A stretch of DNA of 5,578 bases from Nitrospira sp. (GTDB taxonomy: Bacteria; Nitrospirota; Nitrospiria; Nitrospirales; Nitrospiraceae), in contig JANYAJ010000274.1 in assembly GCA_025361385.1 (NCBI GenBank), positions 1 to 5,578 of the forward strand, written 5' to 3'. This document shows, piece by piece, positions 5,438 to 5,578 of the stretch. Both the position numbers and the translations under genes were made by a program. The number at the start of each line of letters is the position of its first letter. The stretch's first letter is position 1. The notes beneath the pieces were generated by a model that did no database searches, was not told the origin of the DNA, and was given only the letters and a program-made list of their open reading frames with translations.

Positions 5438-5578
5438 CAGGATGCTGAAAAAGTCCGCCAGCGTCGTTCTCGGCTCATCGAAATCCTCAACGGTGACCCG
5501 GCCGCCTCACCACTCGGCGGCGCGCACAAACATGGTGCTCCTTATTCGTCGCACCGTGCGCCCCCGAGGGTCCGCCTC
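5438..5578 (+). repeat. Palindromic repeat, copy D (long form, cut by window end)
   Basis: The left end CAGGATGCT (5438-5446) and the whole left arm are present; the right end lies beyond the window. The central stem is GACCC (5495-5499) with GGGTC (5568-5572), enclosing a 68-nt insert (5500-5567) that differs from the insert of copy A (1525-1592) at a single base. From copy A about 50 further bases would be expected to the right. It lies upstream of coaE, 89 bases from its start. Confidence 0.85.

Noticed and set aside
5403..5578. Open frame from ATG 5403 to the window end, with TTGACT (5378) and TATGAG (5402) as a possible promoter.
   Set aside because: After twelve codons it is all copy D sequence; the frame is open only because the window ends, and the -10 overlaps the start codon. 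The promoter alone is too weak to annotate.
1463..5578. The repeats as a CRISPR array.
   Set aside because: The copies are long, differ in orientation, and are separated by genes instead of short spacers; no cas gene is present.

Overview
The window looks like ordinary chromosome of a free-living, GC-rich bacterium. The gene set (coenzyme A synthesis, thioredoxin recycling, two tRNA-modification enzymes), the protein sequences and a dispersed palindromic repeat all resemble what I remember of Nitrospira (phylum Nitrospirota). That assignment is inference from memory; no rRNA or other marker gene is present to prove it.

Layout from left to right. Positions 2-1406, minus strand: a two-gene unit made of a small secreted cysteine-rich protein of unknown function followed, after a 2-base gap, by queG (epoxyqueuosine reductase). 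It closes with an intrinsic terminator whose hairpin spans the queG stop codon. Positions 1407-1709 form a 303-base divergent intergenic region, filled mostly by a 192-bp copy (A) of the palindromic repeat, with putative promoters on both sides. Positions 1710-2276, plus strand: an exported SRPBCC/START-like protein whose start codon sits directly behind a consensus TATAAT box, suggesting a leaderless mRNA. Copy B of the repeat fills the gap before the convergent thiI gene. Positions 2428-5348, minus strand: a likely transcription unit coaE - trxB - thiI, with repeat copy C lodged between trxB and thiI. Copy D begins upstream of coaE and runs off the right edge.

The enzymes are housekeeping. 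CoaE makes the last step of coenzyme A, TrxB reduces thioredoxin with NADPH, ThiI installs 4-thiouridine in tRNA and QueG finishes queuosine in tRNA. I found no defence system, mobile-element gene, CRISPR array, tRNA or rRNA.

The most interesting content is the repeat family, which makes up about a tenth of the window. Four copies share inverted ends (CAGGATGCT or CGGGATGCT) and a central hairpin stem. Two copies have a 4-nt central loop. The other two carry in the same place a nearly identical 68-nt insert that itself folds as two adjacent hairpins. Some paired positions change together between copies. Other points are a heptanucleotide repeat inside the queG reading frame, a repeat end only 7 nt from the thiI start codon, and a general lack of Shine-Dalgarno sequences.
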